Source of the DNA: Paracoccaceae bacterium
GTDB lineage: Bacteria; Pseudomonadota; Alphaproteobacteria; Rhodobacterales; Rhodobacteraceae
Assembly (NCBI GenBank): GCA_902635985.1
Contig: CACPPZ010000004.1
Span: 18,948 to 82,947 of the forward strand
DNA length: 64,000 nucleotides
Direction: 5' to 3'
The notes below the pieces were generated by a model that was given only the letters and a program-made list of their open reading frames with translations, was not told the origin of the DNA and did not search any database. Positions within the stretch are counted from its first letter, which is position 1; each line of letters starts with the position of its first letter. A program made the translations under genes and the position numbers. Shown here piece after piece: positions 10,277-20,266 of the stretch.

Positions 10277-11019
10277 CACTATTAACTCTAAAGGATCTTT
10301 CAGTACGAAGAGGAGCATGTCCAGTCGTGGACAATGTATCTCTAGAAATAAGAAGTCATGAATTGGTAGGTCTGGTCGGACCTAATGGCGCAGGCAAAAC
10401 TACGCTGCTAAAAGCTGCACTTGGTTTGATTGAACACACGGGCAATTCATCCTTAGCAAAGCTACCCCTTAACGAGCGCTCATCAACAGCCGCTTGGATG
10501 CCACAAGAAAGGGAAATCAACTGGCCTATTTCAGTTTTGGAAACAGTCGCGCTTGGTCAGCTTTTACCATCCAAAAATCTAGATAAAAATGAAATAATCA
10601 ATGATGCATTAAATAGAACGGGTTTAATAAATTATCGTGACCGAATTTCAACCGAACTATCAGGCGGAGAGCAGGCAAGAGTACTTCTTGCTCGTGCACT
10701 GGCACAAAACACAACACTGATTTTAGCCGACGAACCGATAGCGGGATTAGACCCAGCAACCCAATTAACGACCATGAAACTGTTTTCAGACATGGCAAAA
10801 GAAGGAAAAGGGGTTTTAATATCACTACATGATCTAAATTTAGCGGCAACATTTTGCACTAAAATTATAATGTTAGACAGGGGACGATTGTACGCCATTG
10901 GTGACCCAGCGCAAACAATGACAGATGAAAACCTTGAAAAGGTTTTCAATATAAGAGCATATCACGCACGGACTGATAAAGGAATAATTTGTCAACCAAT
11001 AGAAGTATTAAGTCATTAA
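10273..11019 (+). CDS. btuD: Cobalamin ABC transporter ATP-binding protein (BtuD-like)
   Basis: Walker A GPNGAGKTT, signature LSGGEQARV, Walker B LILADEP. Confidence 0.88.
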   Translation: MTLLTLKDLSVRRGACPVVDNVSLEIRSHELVGLVGPNGAGKTTLLKAALGLIEHTGNSSLAKLPLNERSSTAAWMPQEREINWPISVLETVALGQLLPSKNLDKNEIINDALNRTGLINYRDRISTELSGGEQARVLLARALAQNTTLILADEPIAGLDPATQLTTMKLFSDMAKEGKGVLISLHDLNLAATFCTKIIMLDRGRLYAIGDPAQTMTDENLEKVFNIRAYHARTDKGIICQPIEVLSH

Positions 11020-11054
11020 CATTATGAGAAAAGCTAAATCTTCTGAGGGGTGAG

Positions 11055-11867
11055 ATGGATGCGCGAAAGAAAATGAAAGACTTTAAACCAAATCGTATAG
11101 TTTGCTTAACAGAGGAAACCGTGGAAACATTATACTTACTCGGTGAGCAGGCCAGAATAGTTGGAGTAACAGGATACGCTGTAAGACCTCCAGAGGTACG
11201 TAAAGAAAAAGTCCGAGTTGGTGCCTTCACCAGCGCTGACATTCCCAAAATACTATCGCTGAACCCTGACTTAGTTCTAACATTCTCAGACCTGCAAGCA
11301 GATATCGCGGCAGAATTAATTTTTAAAGGTATAGATGTCCATGCATTTAACCAAAGAAGTGTAGAGGGCATTTTATCAATGATTTCAATGATTGGTTCGC
11401 TTGTTGGAGCAAACGGTAAAGCTGAGAAGTTAATAAGGGATTATACCAAAAAACTGGAAAGCCTGAGAAAGAGAAAAACAGAGGTTATAAAAGTATATAT
11501 AGAAGAATGGGATGAGCCTTTGATATCAGGCATTTTATGGTTTTCAGAACTTGTGCAAATAGCGGGCGGCGTCGATGTTTTTGAAGATAAATCAAAAAAT
11601 ATAGATGCAAAAAGTAGGATACTGAACTCGGAAGAGGTAATTAGAGCCAATCCAGACGTTATAATTGCTTCTTGGTGTGGTAAAAAAGTCAGAAAAGAAA
11701 AAATTGCTGCAAGAAGTAATTGGAAATCAATAACCGCGGTAAAAAATGACTTAATTTTTGAAATTAAGTCGCCACTAATTCTTCAGCCGGGACCCGCTGC
11801 ACTTGGACCAGGATTAGATCAAATTCGCTGTATTTTGGACAATGCCAGAGACAAATTAAGAGGCTAG
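11055..11867 (+). CDS. Cobalamin-binding-type protein (PF01497 fold) without signal peptide
   Basis: NRIVCLTEETVETLYLLGEQARIVGVTGYAVRPPE ... NPDLVLTFSDLQADIAAEL ... GPAALGPGLDQI; N-terminus lacks a hydrophobic leader. Confidence 0.75.
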   Translation: MDARKKMKDFKPNRIVCLTEETVETLYLLGEQARIVGVTGYAVRPPEVRKEKVRVGAFTSADIPKILSLNPDLVLTFSDLQADIAAELIFKGIDVHAFNQRSVEGILSMISMIGSLVGANGKAEKLIRDYTKKLESLRKRKTEVIKVYIEEWDEPLISGILWFSELVQIAGGVDVFEDKSKNIDAKSRILNSEEVIRANPDVIIASWCGKKVRKEKIAARSNWKSITAVKNDLIFEIKSPLILQPGPAALGPGLDQIRCILDNARDKLRG

Positions 11868-11871
11868 CTTA

Positions 11872-12504
11872 ATGACTGAAATTCTAAATTTTCTAAATAA
11901 AGGTGGTCCAGCCCTGTGGATAATTTTTCTGCTATCCATAGTTCTGCTTTCAAGTATGTTTTATAAACTGTCACACTTGATAAAACTTGGCGTTTGGAAT
12001 TCCAAGCGCACTAAATTAATCTTAGATGCCTGGAAATTAAATGATATTGAGTGTTTAAGAAAAGTTTTTTTAGACACCAATGGTATCAGAGAGACACTAG
12101 CTAAAAAAACCATACTCTCAATTATTGACGAAGCTTTATCAGAAGATAATGCTAGAGAAGAATGTGAGGCACAGGCAAGGAATAGCCTAAACCAAGCAAA
12201 TAAGGGCCTAAGAACTATAGAGCTAATTTCTCATATAGCACCCTTGTTAGGTCTTTTGGGAACAGTTCTAGGCATGATAGAGGCTTTCCAAAGATTGCAA
12301 GAAAGTGGAAATCAAGCCGATCCAAGCATCTTAGCAGGAGGAATCTGGGAAGCCCTTCTTACCACTGCTGCAGGCATGGCAGTAGCCATTGTAGCAACAG
12401 TATCTTTGAGCTTTTTTGACAATATAATAGACAAACTTAGAAATGACTTGGAAGATTTAGCAACTCAGATATTTACTAGAAAGCCTGGTAGTTTAAGTGT
12501 TTGA
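11872..12504 (+). CDS. exbB: ExbB/TolQ/MotA-family proton channel protein
   Basis: Three predicted TM segments; IAPLLGLLGTVLGMIEAF and LLTTAAGMAVAIVA motifs. Confidence 0.85.
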   Translation: MTEILNFLNKGGPALWIIFLLSIVLLSSMFYKLSHLIKLGVWNSKRTKLILDAWKLNDIECLRKVFLDTNGIRETLAKKTILSIIDEALSEDNAREECEAQARNSLNQANKGLRTIELISHIAPLLGLLGTVLGMIEAFQRLQESGNQADPSILAGGIWEALLTTAAGMAVAIVATVSLSFFDNIIDKLRNDLEDLATQIFTRKPGSLSV

Positions 12505-12883
12505 TTTCCAACGATCATTTCATCGACGAAGGCCTTCGCTAACGCCCATAATTGATGTGGTATTTCTCTTGTTGGTTTTTTTTATGTTGGCATCGACTTT
12601 TAACGTAGACAAGAAAGTAAATCTTCTATCTGAAATCATGAATGGCAGTTCTCATTACGATGAGAACCCCAGACTTATTGAAATAAAGAGTGACAAGTTG
12701 CTAATAAATGGAGTGGAAGCAGATGATCATGTTGCAATAAAAAGATTAGAAGAGATTACACAAGATCTTTCGCAAATAATAATTGTCAAAGTGCTTGCAG
12801 ATACTTCAACCCAAAGAATGTTAGATGTAATTGAATTACTCAAATCCAGTGGTTTTTCCAATTTAAAACTGGGCGGAAAGTAA
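12497..12883 (+). CDS. exbD: Biopolymer transport protein ExbD/TolR family
   Basis: LTPIIDVVFLLLVFFMLASTF TM signature with conserved Asp. Confidence 0.85.
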   Translation: MFDFQRSFHRRRPSLTPIIDVVFLLLVFFMLASTFNVDKKVNLLSEIMNGSSHYDENPRLIEIKSDKLLINGVEADDHVAIKRLEEITQDLSQIIIVKVLADTSTQRMLDVIELLKSSGFSNLKLGGK

Positions 12884-12884
12884 T

Positions 12885-13271
12885 ATGCGTTTTGCTGTAA
12901 ACCCCGGTAGAGTAAAAAAAGAGTCCATCATCCCGATGGTAAACGTTATTTTTCTGCTACTAATTTTTTTCTTGATGACTTCTAGTTTCATTATTCCAAA
13001 TCCTTTTGAACTCGAGAAACCTTATGCCGATAGTTCAAATAAAATCAGTACTGAAGAGCGACTGTATATATCGAGAACAGGAAAGGTGTTTATATCAAAT
13101 CTAGATAATGAAAATGCTTGGTTGTATTTAGAGCAAAGCATACCAAAAAAATTGCTTTTGGTAGCAGATAGTAGTTTCTCAGCTCAAGATTTGTTAGATA
13201 TTTCAGAAAAATTAAAAGAGTTAGGTGTTATTGAAATAAATCTATTGACCAACCAGAGGAATGAAAAATGA
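12885..13271 (+). CDS. Second ExbD/TolR family protein
   Basis: IPMVNVIFLLLIFFLMTSSF TM signature, with Asn in place of the usual Asp. Confidence 0.78.
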   Translation: MRFAVNPGRVKKESIIPMVNVIFLLLIFFLMTSSFIIPNPFELEKPYADSSNKISTEERLYISRTGKVFISNLDNENAWLYLEQSIPKKLLLVADSSFSAQDLLDISEKLKELGVIEINLLTNQRNEK

Positions 13272-13917
13272 AATTGCGAGCCTGGTTGTTCTTCGTCGGC
13301 GCCTCAACCATACTGCACATGTTCGGACTGTCGCTTTACGTGTCATTCCAAGACAAAATTACGCCTAGCATAGAAGGCTACACTTCGAAACTAGAAATTG
13401 TAAGTGACACAGAATTATCTTTGCTGAAAAAATGGAGCACTCCTCCAAGTTTAAACTCAAATAATCAGCCGCTGGCTCCTCAGGCAAACAATGATCATCC
13501 ACCAGTCCAATGGCCAAACGCTAATTCAAAATTAATTTATCAAAAAACTCCATACCAGTTAAAGGTACCGATAACCAAAAATAATAGTATCCCAAAAATT
13601 ATTAAAAATAACAGACCAGTATCGGATTTAAACTTCACTATTAGAAAGCCAATCAGTCCGACAGCCATGAAAAATTATGATAAAGCATATATCGCGCTGT
13701 AGAGAATCCAATTGGAGTTAGAGGTGAAGCAAGTGTTTCAATGGAGCTGACTATTTCAAAAAATGGTGATCTATTAAATGTTAAAATTATCAAGAGCTCA
13801 GGTAATGTAAGATTTGCTAAAGCAGCTCAAAGAGCCACTCAACTTGCAAACTATCCAAGAGCTCCTTCGTCATTCACTCAAGAGAAGAAAACTTTCAAGA
13901 TTAAGTTAATTCTGTAA
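13268..13917 (+). pseudogene. tonB: TonB-family energy transducer, frameshifted (N-part 13268-13702; C-terminal TonB domain in -1 frame to 13917)
   Basis: N-part: TM anchor plus Pro/Asn-rich linker, ends at TAG 13700-13702; -1 frame then reads AVENPIGVRGEASVSMELTISKNGDLLNVKIIKSSGNVRFAKAAQRATQLANYPRAPSSFTQEKKTFKIKLIL*, a TonB C-terminal domain. Confidence 0.8.
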
Positions 13918-13983
13918 TTTGAATATTTAAAAAAATAATATTTCACTCAAAATTTACTATTAATAGAAAATAAATTTCAGTTA

Positions 13984-16323
13984 TTAAAATACATCCTCTG
14001 GTCTGCAAACAAATTTCGAAACCACTCGTTTTGAACCTGCCTTTTCAAATTCAATATGCAATTTGTCCCCTTCAATATCTAAGACGGTCCCATATCCAAA
14101 TTTCTGATGAAATACACGCTCACTAACTTCATAGATTTGGTTGGATGTGCTATCAATTATGATCCCTTTACTTTCAATAGGCTGAGAAAGAGCATACTGA
14201 TTTTTATTTTTTTGCAGTCGCCTCCAACCCGGGCTATCATATCCATCTGCCTGAAACGCCTCATTATCTAAAGTTGAATTATTCGCTTCAAAATCAGATG
14301 CGCCACCATAAAGACCTGAAGGTGTAAGTATATCAACGTGCTGCTCCGGTAATTCATCAATAAATCTTGATGGCATTGAAGATTGCCATTGGCCAAAAAC
14401 ACGGCGATTACCCGCAAAAGAAATATAGCAAGCTTGCTCTGATCTTGTTATTCCAACATAAGCCAATCTCCTTTCCTCCTCTAAACCAACCACACCACTT
14501 TCGTCCATACTTCTCTGAGAAGGGAAAAGGCCATCCTCCCAGCCGGGTAAAAAAACTACTGGGAATTCAAGGCCTTTAGCTGCATGTAGGGTCATTAACG
14601 AAACTTTCTGCTCAAACTCTTCACTTTCGTTCTCCATTATTAGGCTGACATGCTCCAAGAACCCTTGTAAATTTTCAAAATCTTCTAATGCTTTTACAAG
14701 TTCTTTGAGGTTTTCCAGCCGCCCAGCAGCTTCTGGCGTTTTATCGTTTTGCCACATTTCTGTATAGCCGCTTTCATCAAGAATCTGACCGGCCAATTCG
14801 ACATGATTAATATTTTTCTGCAAGATAAATGAATTCCAACGATCTAAGTTTTTTAAGAATAAATCGAGCTGAATACCAGCTTTACCGGACAAGCCTTTTT
14901 CGTCTAATAACAAGCGAGCACCCCTAACCAGTGATATTCGATTGTCTCTGGCAACCTGCTGAATTTTCTGTTGAGCTTTTGCGCCAATGCCTCTTTTTGG
15001 AGTGTTTACAATCCTCTCAAAAGCCAAATCATCGCTTAAGCTCAAACCTAATCGAAAGTAAGCCATTGCATCACGTATTTCCATACGCTCGTAGAACCTT
15101 GGACCGCCAATTACCCTATACGGCAAACCAATAGTAAGAAATCTATCCTCAAAAGCACGCATCTGATGACTTGCCCGCACTAAAATAGCAATTTCGTCGA
15201 GGCCATCTATAGTGTAATTTCTATTTTCCAGCTGGACAGACTCTATTTCATCGCCGATCCAGCGAGCTTCTTCCTCCCCATCCCAGTGGCCAATTAAGCG
15301 AACTTTTTCTCCATCTTCATTTTTCGTCCAAAGATTTTTACCAAGGCGATCTTTATTCCCAGAAATTACTGCACTAGCTGCTGCTAAAATATGTGGAGTT
15401 GATCTGTAATTTTGTTCCAACCGTACAATTTTTGCATCAATAAAATCTTTATCAAATCTGAGAATATTTCCTACTTCAGCACCACGCCATCCATAAATAG
15501 ATTGATCATCATCGCCAACACAACATATGTTTTTGTGGTTTTGTGCTAACAATCTGAGCCATAAGTATTGGGCGACATTAGTATCTTGGTATTCGTCAAC
15601 AAGAATATATTTGAACCACTTTTGATACTTAGAAAGTATCTCAGCATTTTTTTGAAAGAGCTCTACAACAAGTAAAATTAAATCACCAAAATCTACAGCA
15701 TTGAACTCGCGCAACCTTTGTTGGTACTGGGAATATAATTCAGTGCCTATATTATCAAAGGCGTTAGCATGTGAGGCCGGTACCGATTCAGGTAGCCACC
15801 CTCTATTTTTCCACCCATCAATTAAACTTGCTAGATGTCTAGCTGGCCAACGTTTATCATCTACATTGGCAGCTTTTATTAGCTGTTTCAGAAGCCTTAA
15901 CTGATCATCAGTATCCAATATTGTGAAATTATTCTTTAAATGGGCTAACTCTGCGTGTCGGCGCAAAAGCTTTACACAAACCGAATGAAACGTTCCAAGC
16001 CACGGCATTCCTTCGACGGGTCGACCCAATGTACTTGCAACCCGACTTTTCATTTCTAGAGCTGCCTTGTTTGTAAAAGTCACTGCCAGTATCTCGTTTG
16101 GTCGAGCACTTCCAGTATTTAACAAATGCACAATTCTTGCAGTCAAAGCTTTCGTTTTACCTGTTCCTGCACCAGCCAACATCAAAACTGGCCCCTCTAA
16201 CGCCTCTACAGCAGTTCTTTGGGCTTCATTTAATTCTTGCAAATACGGCTCAGACCTAGCTTTCATTGCACGGACTGAAAGCTTGTTTGAAGATTCAATC
16301 ATATTTTTTGAGTTCTGACTCAT
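13984..16323 (-). CDS. uvrD: UvrD/PcrA-type DNA helicase (UvrD-like)
   Basis: LAGAGTGKTKALTARI, VDEYQDTN, DDQSIYGWRGA, EQNYRST, TLHAAKGLEF motifs. Confidence 0.92.
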   Translation of the reverse strand: MSQNSKNMIESSNKLSVRAMKARSEPYLQELNEAQRTAVEALEGPVLMLAGAGTGKTKALTARIVHLLNTGSARPNEILAVTFTNKAALEMKSRVASTLGRPVEGMPWLGTFHSVCVKLLRRHAELAHLKNNFTILDTDDQLRLLKQLIKAANVDDKRWPARHLASLIDGWKNRGWLPESVPASHANAFDNIGTELYSQYQQRLREFNAVDFGDLILLVVELFQKNAEILSKYQKWFKYILVDEYQDTNVAQYLWLRLLAQNHKNICCVGDDDQSIYGWRGAEVGNILRFDKDFIDAKIVRLEQNYRSTPHILAAASAVISGNKDRLGKNLWTKNEDGEKVRLIGHWDGEEEARWIGDEIESVQLENRNYTIDGLDEIAILVRASHQMRAFEDRFLTIGLPYRVIGGPRFYERMEIRDAMAYFRLGLSLSDDLAFERIVNTPKRGIGAKAQQKIQQVARDNRISLVRGARLLLDEKGLSGKAGIQLDLFLKNLDRWNSFILQKNINHVELAGQILDESGYTEMWQNDKTPEAAGRLENLKELVKALEDFENLQGFLEHVSLIMENESEEFEQKVSLMTLHAAKGLEFPVVFLPGWEDGLFPSQRSMDESGVVGLEEERRLAYVGITRSEQACYISFAGNRRVFGQWQSSMPSRFIDELPEQHVDILTPSGLYGGASDFEANNSTLDNEAFQADGYDSPGWRRLQKNKNQYALSQPIESKGIIIDSTSNQIYEVSERVFHQKFGYGTVLDIEGDKLHIEFEKAGSKRVVSKFVCRPEDVF

Positions 16324-16363
16324 AGAAACCTTTTAGACATATATTTTAAATTTGAAAAGATAT

Positions 16364-16378
16364 GTTCTTAATTTGTTC
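16364..16378 (-). promoter_or_regulatory. Putative LexA (SOS) box upstream of uvrD
   Basis: GTTC-TTAATTT-GTTC matches the alphaproteobacterial GTTC-N7-GTTC LexA consensus, ~40 bp from the uvrD start. Confidence 0.72.
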
Positions 16379-16596
16379 TTCTAGATTTCACAAATTTATT
16401 TTTAGGCAAAAAATACACTGCCCATGGCAGCCATCAAGAATTAATAAACCATATGGTTTAAAATATATAAAATACCAAATAAATCGATCTAATTTACTGA
16501 AAAAAGATTTCAAAATGTATTGACACTTTTTTTATGTTCTGCAACGCAGCAGGGTAAAGGTGTATTTTGTAGAATTAAGAATACAAGGATGTTCCA

Positions 16597-19500
16597 ATGC
16601 CCGACTTCAATAAAATTCTCATAGCAAACCGCGGCGAGATTGCGATCCGAATTATGCGAGCTGCAAATGAAATGGGTAAAAAAACCGTAGCCGTTTTTGC
16701 TGAAGAAGATAAATTGGGGCTGCACAGATTCAAAGCGGATGAAGCCTATAGAATTGGCCATGGGTTGGGACCAGTGGCTGCTTATCTTTCAATCGATGAA
16801 ATTATACGCGTAGCTCGAGATAGCGGAGCAGACGCAATCCATCCAGGCTACGGTTTACTTTCTGAAAACCCTAACTTGGTTGATGCGTGCGAAAGAAACG
16901 GAATCGTATTTATCGGGCCACAAGCCGCAACAATGAGAGCATTAGGTGATAAAGCCAGCGCAAGAAGAGTCGCAGTCGAAGCAGACGTGCCAGTAATTCC
17001 AGCCACAGAAGTCTTAGGTGATGACATGTCAGTCATCAAGTCTCAAGCAGCTGAAATTGGTTATCCTTTAATGCTCAAAGCTTCATGGGGCGGTGGGGGT
17101 CGAGGAATGCGTCCAATCGAACACCCAGATGAGTTGGAAGATAAAGTATTAGAGGGACGAAGGGAAGCGGAGTCAGCCTTTGGGAATGGTGAAGGTTATC
17201 TGGAAAAAATGATTATTCGTGCTCGCCACGTAGAAGTACAAATTCTAGGCGATAAGCATGGTGAGATTTATCATCTTTGGGAACGAGATTGCTCAGTACA
17301 ACGGAGAAACCAAAAGGTGGTTGAGCGGGCGCCCGCACCGTATCTAACACAAAAGCAGCGCGAAACTCTTTGTGATTTAGGTAGAAGGATCTGTGCTCAT
17401 GTAAACTATGAATGCGCTGGTACTGTTGAATTCCTAATGGATATGGATACGGAAGAATTTTACTTCATAGAGGTAAACCCGAGAGTACAGGTAGAGCACA
17501 CAGTGACTGAAGAGGTAACTGGAATAGATATTGTACAAGCTCAAATTCTTATTGCTGAAGGTAAAACGATAAATGAAGCAACTGGTAAAGCTAACCAAAG
17601 TGAAGTGACATTAAACGGGCATGCTTTGCAAACAAGAATAACTACTGAAGACCCTCAGAACAACTTCATCCCAGATTATGGCCGTATAACCGCTTTTAGA
17701 TCTGCTACAGGTATGGGAATTAGGCTTGATGGAGGCACTGCATATGCTGGGGGCGTAATTACTCGATATTATGACTCTTTATTGGTAAAAGTAACAGCAT
17801 GGGCACCCACACCAGGCAAGGCTATCGCTCGAATGGATCGTGCATTGAGGGAGTTTAGGATAAGGGGGGTCTCCACAAATATAGCTTTTGTGGAAAATTT
17901 ACTGAAAAACAATGTATTTTTATCAAATGAATATACCACCAAATTTATTGATACGACCCCAGATCTCTTTAACTTTGACAAACGAAGAGATAGAGGAACT
18001 AAAGTTCTTACATATATAGCAGATGTAAGCGTAAATGGTCATCCAGAAACTAAAGACAGGCCCCTACCAAATTTTGATGCTCCAACTCCAATTTCTCCTA
18101 ATCCAGTTGGTGAAATGAGCTATGGGACGCGAAATTTACTGGAGCAAAAAGGTCCTGGAGCGGTCGCAGATTGGGTTTTGAAACAAAGACAACTGCTATT
18201 AACTGATACAACAATGCGCGATGGTCATCAGTCGTTACTCGCAACAAGAATGCGCTCGGTGGATATGATACGAGTTGCACCAGCTTACGCATCAAATTTA
18301 CCATCACTTTTCTCTATTGAATGCTGGGGCGGGGCAACCTTCGATGTTGCTTACAGGTTCTTACAAGAATGCCCATGGCAGCGTTTAAGAGATATACGAG
18401 CTCAAATGCCAAACCTTATGACGCAAATGTTATTACGCGCATCAAATGGTGTTGGCTACACAAATTATCCAGATAATGTTGTGCAATCGTTTGTAGCTGA
18501 AGCATCAAAAGGTATCGACGTATTTCGTGTTTTCGACAGCCTCAATTGGGTTGAGAACATGCGGATTGCCATGGATGCTGTATTGGAAAGTGGAAAAATT
18601 TGCGAAGGCACAATATGCTATACTGGAGATATTTTAAATCCAGATCGATCTAAGTATAATTTAAAATATTATGTGAACATGGCTAAAGATCTTCAGAAAG
18701 CAGGTGCGCATTTTCTTGGATTGAAGGATATGGCGGGTCTATTAAAGCCGGCTGCTGCGCGTCAACTTGTTAAGGCACTTAAAGAAGAAGTAGGATTGCC
18801 AATTCATTTTCATACTCACGACACCTCTGGCATTGCAGGCGCTACCATCCTAGCTGCAGCAGACGCTGGCGTAGATGTAGTTGATACCGCGATGGATGCA
18901 TTTTCGGGTGGAACTTCACAACCTTGTATGGGTTCGATCGTTGAAGCCCTGCATAACTCCGAGCGAGATACTGGAATAAATATCGAGAATTTGCGAGAAA
19001 TTAGCGATTATTGGGGGCAAGTAAGAGCTCAGTATGCCGCTTTTGAAAGTGGCCTATCGTCACCAGCGTCAGAGGTTTATTTACATGAAATGCCCGGAGG
19101 GCAATTTACAAACTTAAAAGCTCAAGCGCGATCAATGGGCATGGAAGAAAAATGGCATGATATTGCCGAGACATATGCGGACGTTAACCAAATGTTCGGT
19201 GATATCGTAAAGGTGACCCCATCTTCAAAAGTAGTAGGAGACATGGCTCTAATGATGGTTGCTCAAAATCTAAACCGTGAAGATGTCGAAAATCCAAATA
19301 TAGACGTCGCCTTCCCTGAAAGTGTTGTGGATATGCTCAAAGGAAACCTAGGCCAGCCACCTGGGGGCTTTCCAAAGCACATAGTTACAAAAGCTTTGAA
19401 AGGTGAAAAACCAAATTTAGATCGACCAGGTAAAAATCTGGATTTGATAGATCTTGAAAAAACACGGCAAGAGCTTTCTCGCAAGCTTGATGGCATGAAA

Positions 19501-20034
19501 ATTGATGACGAAGACTTAAATGGGTACTTAATGTATCCAAAAGTTTTCTTAGACTACATGGAACGGCATCTTACTTATGGCCCAGTAAGAACTCTACCAA
19601 CAAAAACTTTTTTCTATGGCATGAACTCAGGCGATGAAATAAGTTTGGAGATCGATCCGGGGAAAACATTAGAAATAAGAATGCAAGCGATCGGTGAGAC
19701 TGATGAAAATGGCGAAGTAAAAGTTTTCTTCGAACTCAATGGACAGCCAAGAGTAATTAGGGTTCCAAATAGATTAGTAACTTCTGAAACTACATCACGA
19801 CCAAAAGCGGATCCTGATAATTCTAGCCACATAGGAGCCCCTATGCCTGGTGTGATTTCCACGGTAAGCGTAATTGAAGGGCAGACAGTCAAAAAGGGTG
19901 ACCTTCTATTAACAATTGAAGCTATGAAAATGGAAACTGGTATACATGTCGAGCGGGACGCAAAAATTAAGGCTGTTCACGTTAAAGCTGCGACGCAAAT
20001 TGACGCAAAAGATTTAATCGTGGAGTTGGAGTAG
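16597..20034 (+). CDS. pyc: Pyruvate carboxylase
   Basis: Biotin carboxylase domain (KILIANRGEIAIRI), carboxyltransferase domain (LLTDTTMRDGHQSLLATRMR), C-terminal biotinyl motif EAMKME; 1145 aa. Confidence 0.97.
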   Translation: MPDFNKILIANRGEIAIRIMRAANEMGKKTVAVFAEEDKLGLHRFKADEAYRIGHGLGPVAAYLSIDEIIRVARDSGADAIHPGYGLLSENPNLVDACERNGIVFIGPQAATMRALGDKASARRVAVEADVPVIPATEVLGDDMSVIKSQAAEIGYPLMLKASWGGGGRGMRPIEHPDELEDKVLEGRREAESAFGNGEGYLEKMIIRARHVEVQILGDKHGEIYHLWERDCSVQRRNQKVVERAPAPYLTQKQRETLCDLGRRICAHVNYECAGTVEFLMDMDTEEFYFIEVNPRVQVEHTVTEEVTGIDIVQAQILIAEGKTINEATGKANQSEVTLNGHALQTRITTEDPQNNFIPDYGRITAFRSATGMGIRLDGGTAYAGGVITRYYDSLLVKVTAWAPTPGKAIARMDRALREFRIRGVSTNIAFVENLLKNNVFLSNEYTTKFIDTTPDLFNFDKRRDRGTKVLTYIADVSVNGHPETKDRPLPNFDAPTPISPNPVGEMSYGTRNLLEQKGPGAVADWVLKQRQLLLTDTTMRDGHQSLLATRMRSVDMIRVAPAYASNLPSLFSIECWGGATFDVAYRFLQECPWQRLRDIRAQMPNLMTQMLLRASNGVGYTNYPDNVVQSFVAEASKGIDVFRVFDSLNWVENMRIAMDAVLESGKICEGTICYTGDILNPDRSKYNLKYYVNMAKDLQKAGAHFLGLKDMAGLLKPAAARQLVKALKEEVGLPIHFHTHDTSGIAGATILAAADAGVDVVDTAMDAFSGGTSQPCMGSIVEALHNSERDTGINIENLREISDYWGQVRAQYAAFESGLSSPASEVYLHEMPGGQFTNLKAQARSMGMEEKWHDIAETYADVNQMFGDIVKVTPSSKVVGDMALMMVAQNLNREDVENPNIDVAFPESVVDMLKGNLGQPPGGFPKHIVTKALKGEKPNLDRPGKNLDLIDLEKTRQELSRKLDGMKIDDEDLNGYLMYPKVFLDYMERHLTYGPVRTLPTKTFFYGMNSGDEISLEIDPGKTLEIRMQAIGETDENGEVKVFFELNGQPRVIRVPNRLVTSETTSRPKADPDNSSHIGAPMPGVISTVSVIEGQTVKKGDLLLTIEAMKMETGIHVERDAKIKAVHVKAATQIDAKDLIVELE

Positions 20035-20130
20035 ACGGTTCATCCCGATACTAATACATATTTACACAGTAATTCATTTTATGCTTGCGGTTACAAACGG
20101 TTCTTTATAAATACCGAGATACCCAAGGAT

Positions 20131-20205
20131 GCGGGCGTAGCTCAGGGGTAGAGCGTTACCTTGCCAAGGTAAATGTCGTGAGTTCGAATCTCATCGCCCG
20201 CTCCA
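20131..20205 (+). tRNA. tRNA-Gly(GCC)
   Basis: Acceptor gcgggcg/cgcccgc, anticodon loop ttGCCaa, T-loop gttcgaatc, encoded CCA. Confidence 0.95.
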
Positions 20206-20266
20206 TAAATACCTGAAATTAAACACTTTTTTAGTAAAAAAAATTTAACATTCATATTTTAGAATG

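Noticed and set aside
10946-11371. 141-aa minus-strand ORF across the btuD end and the next gene
   Set aside because: Overlaps two coding frames with good motifs on the plus strand.
20131-20205. Interpretation of 22568-22612 as a second functional tRNA-Gly
   Set aside because: The 5' half (acceptor strand and D arm) is absent; only the 3' 45 bp is present.
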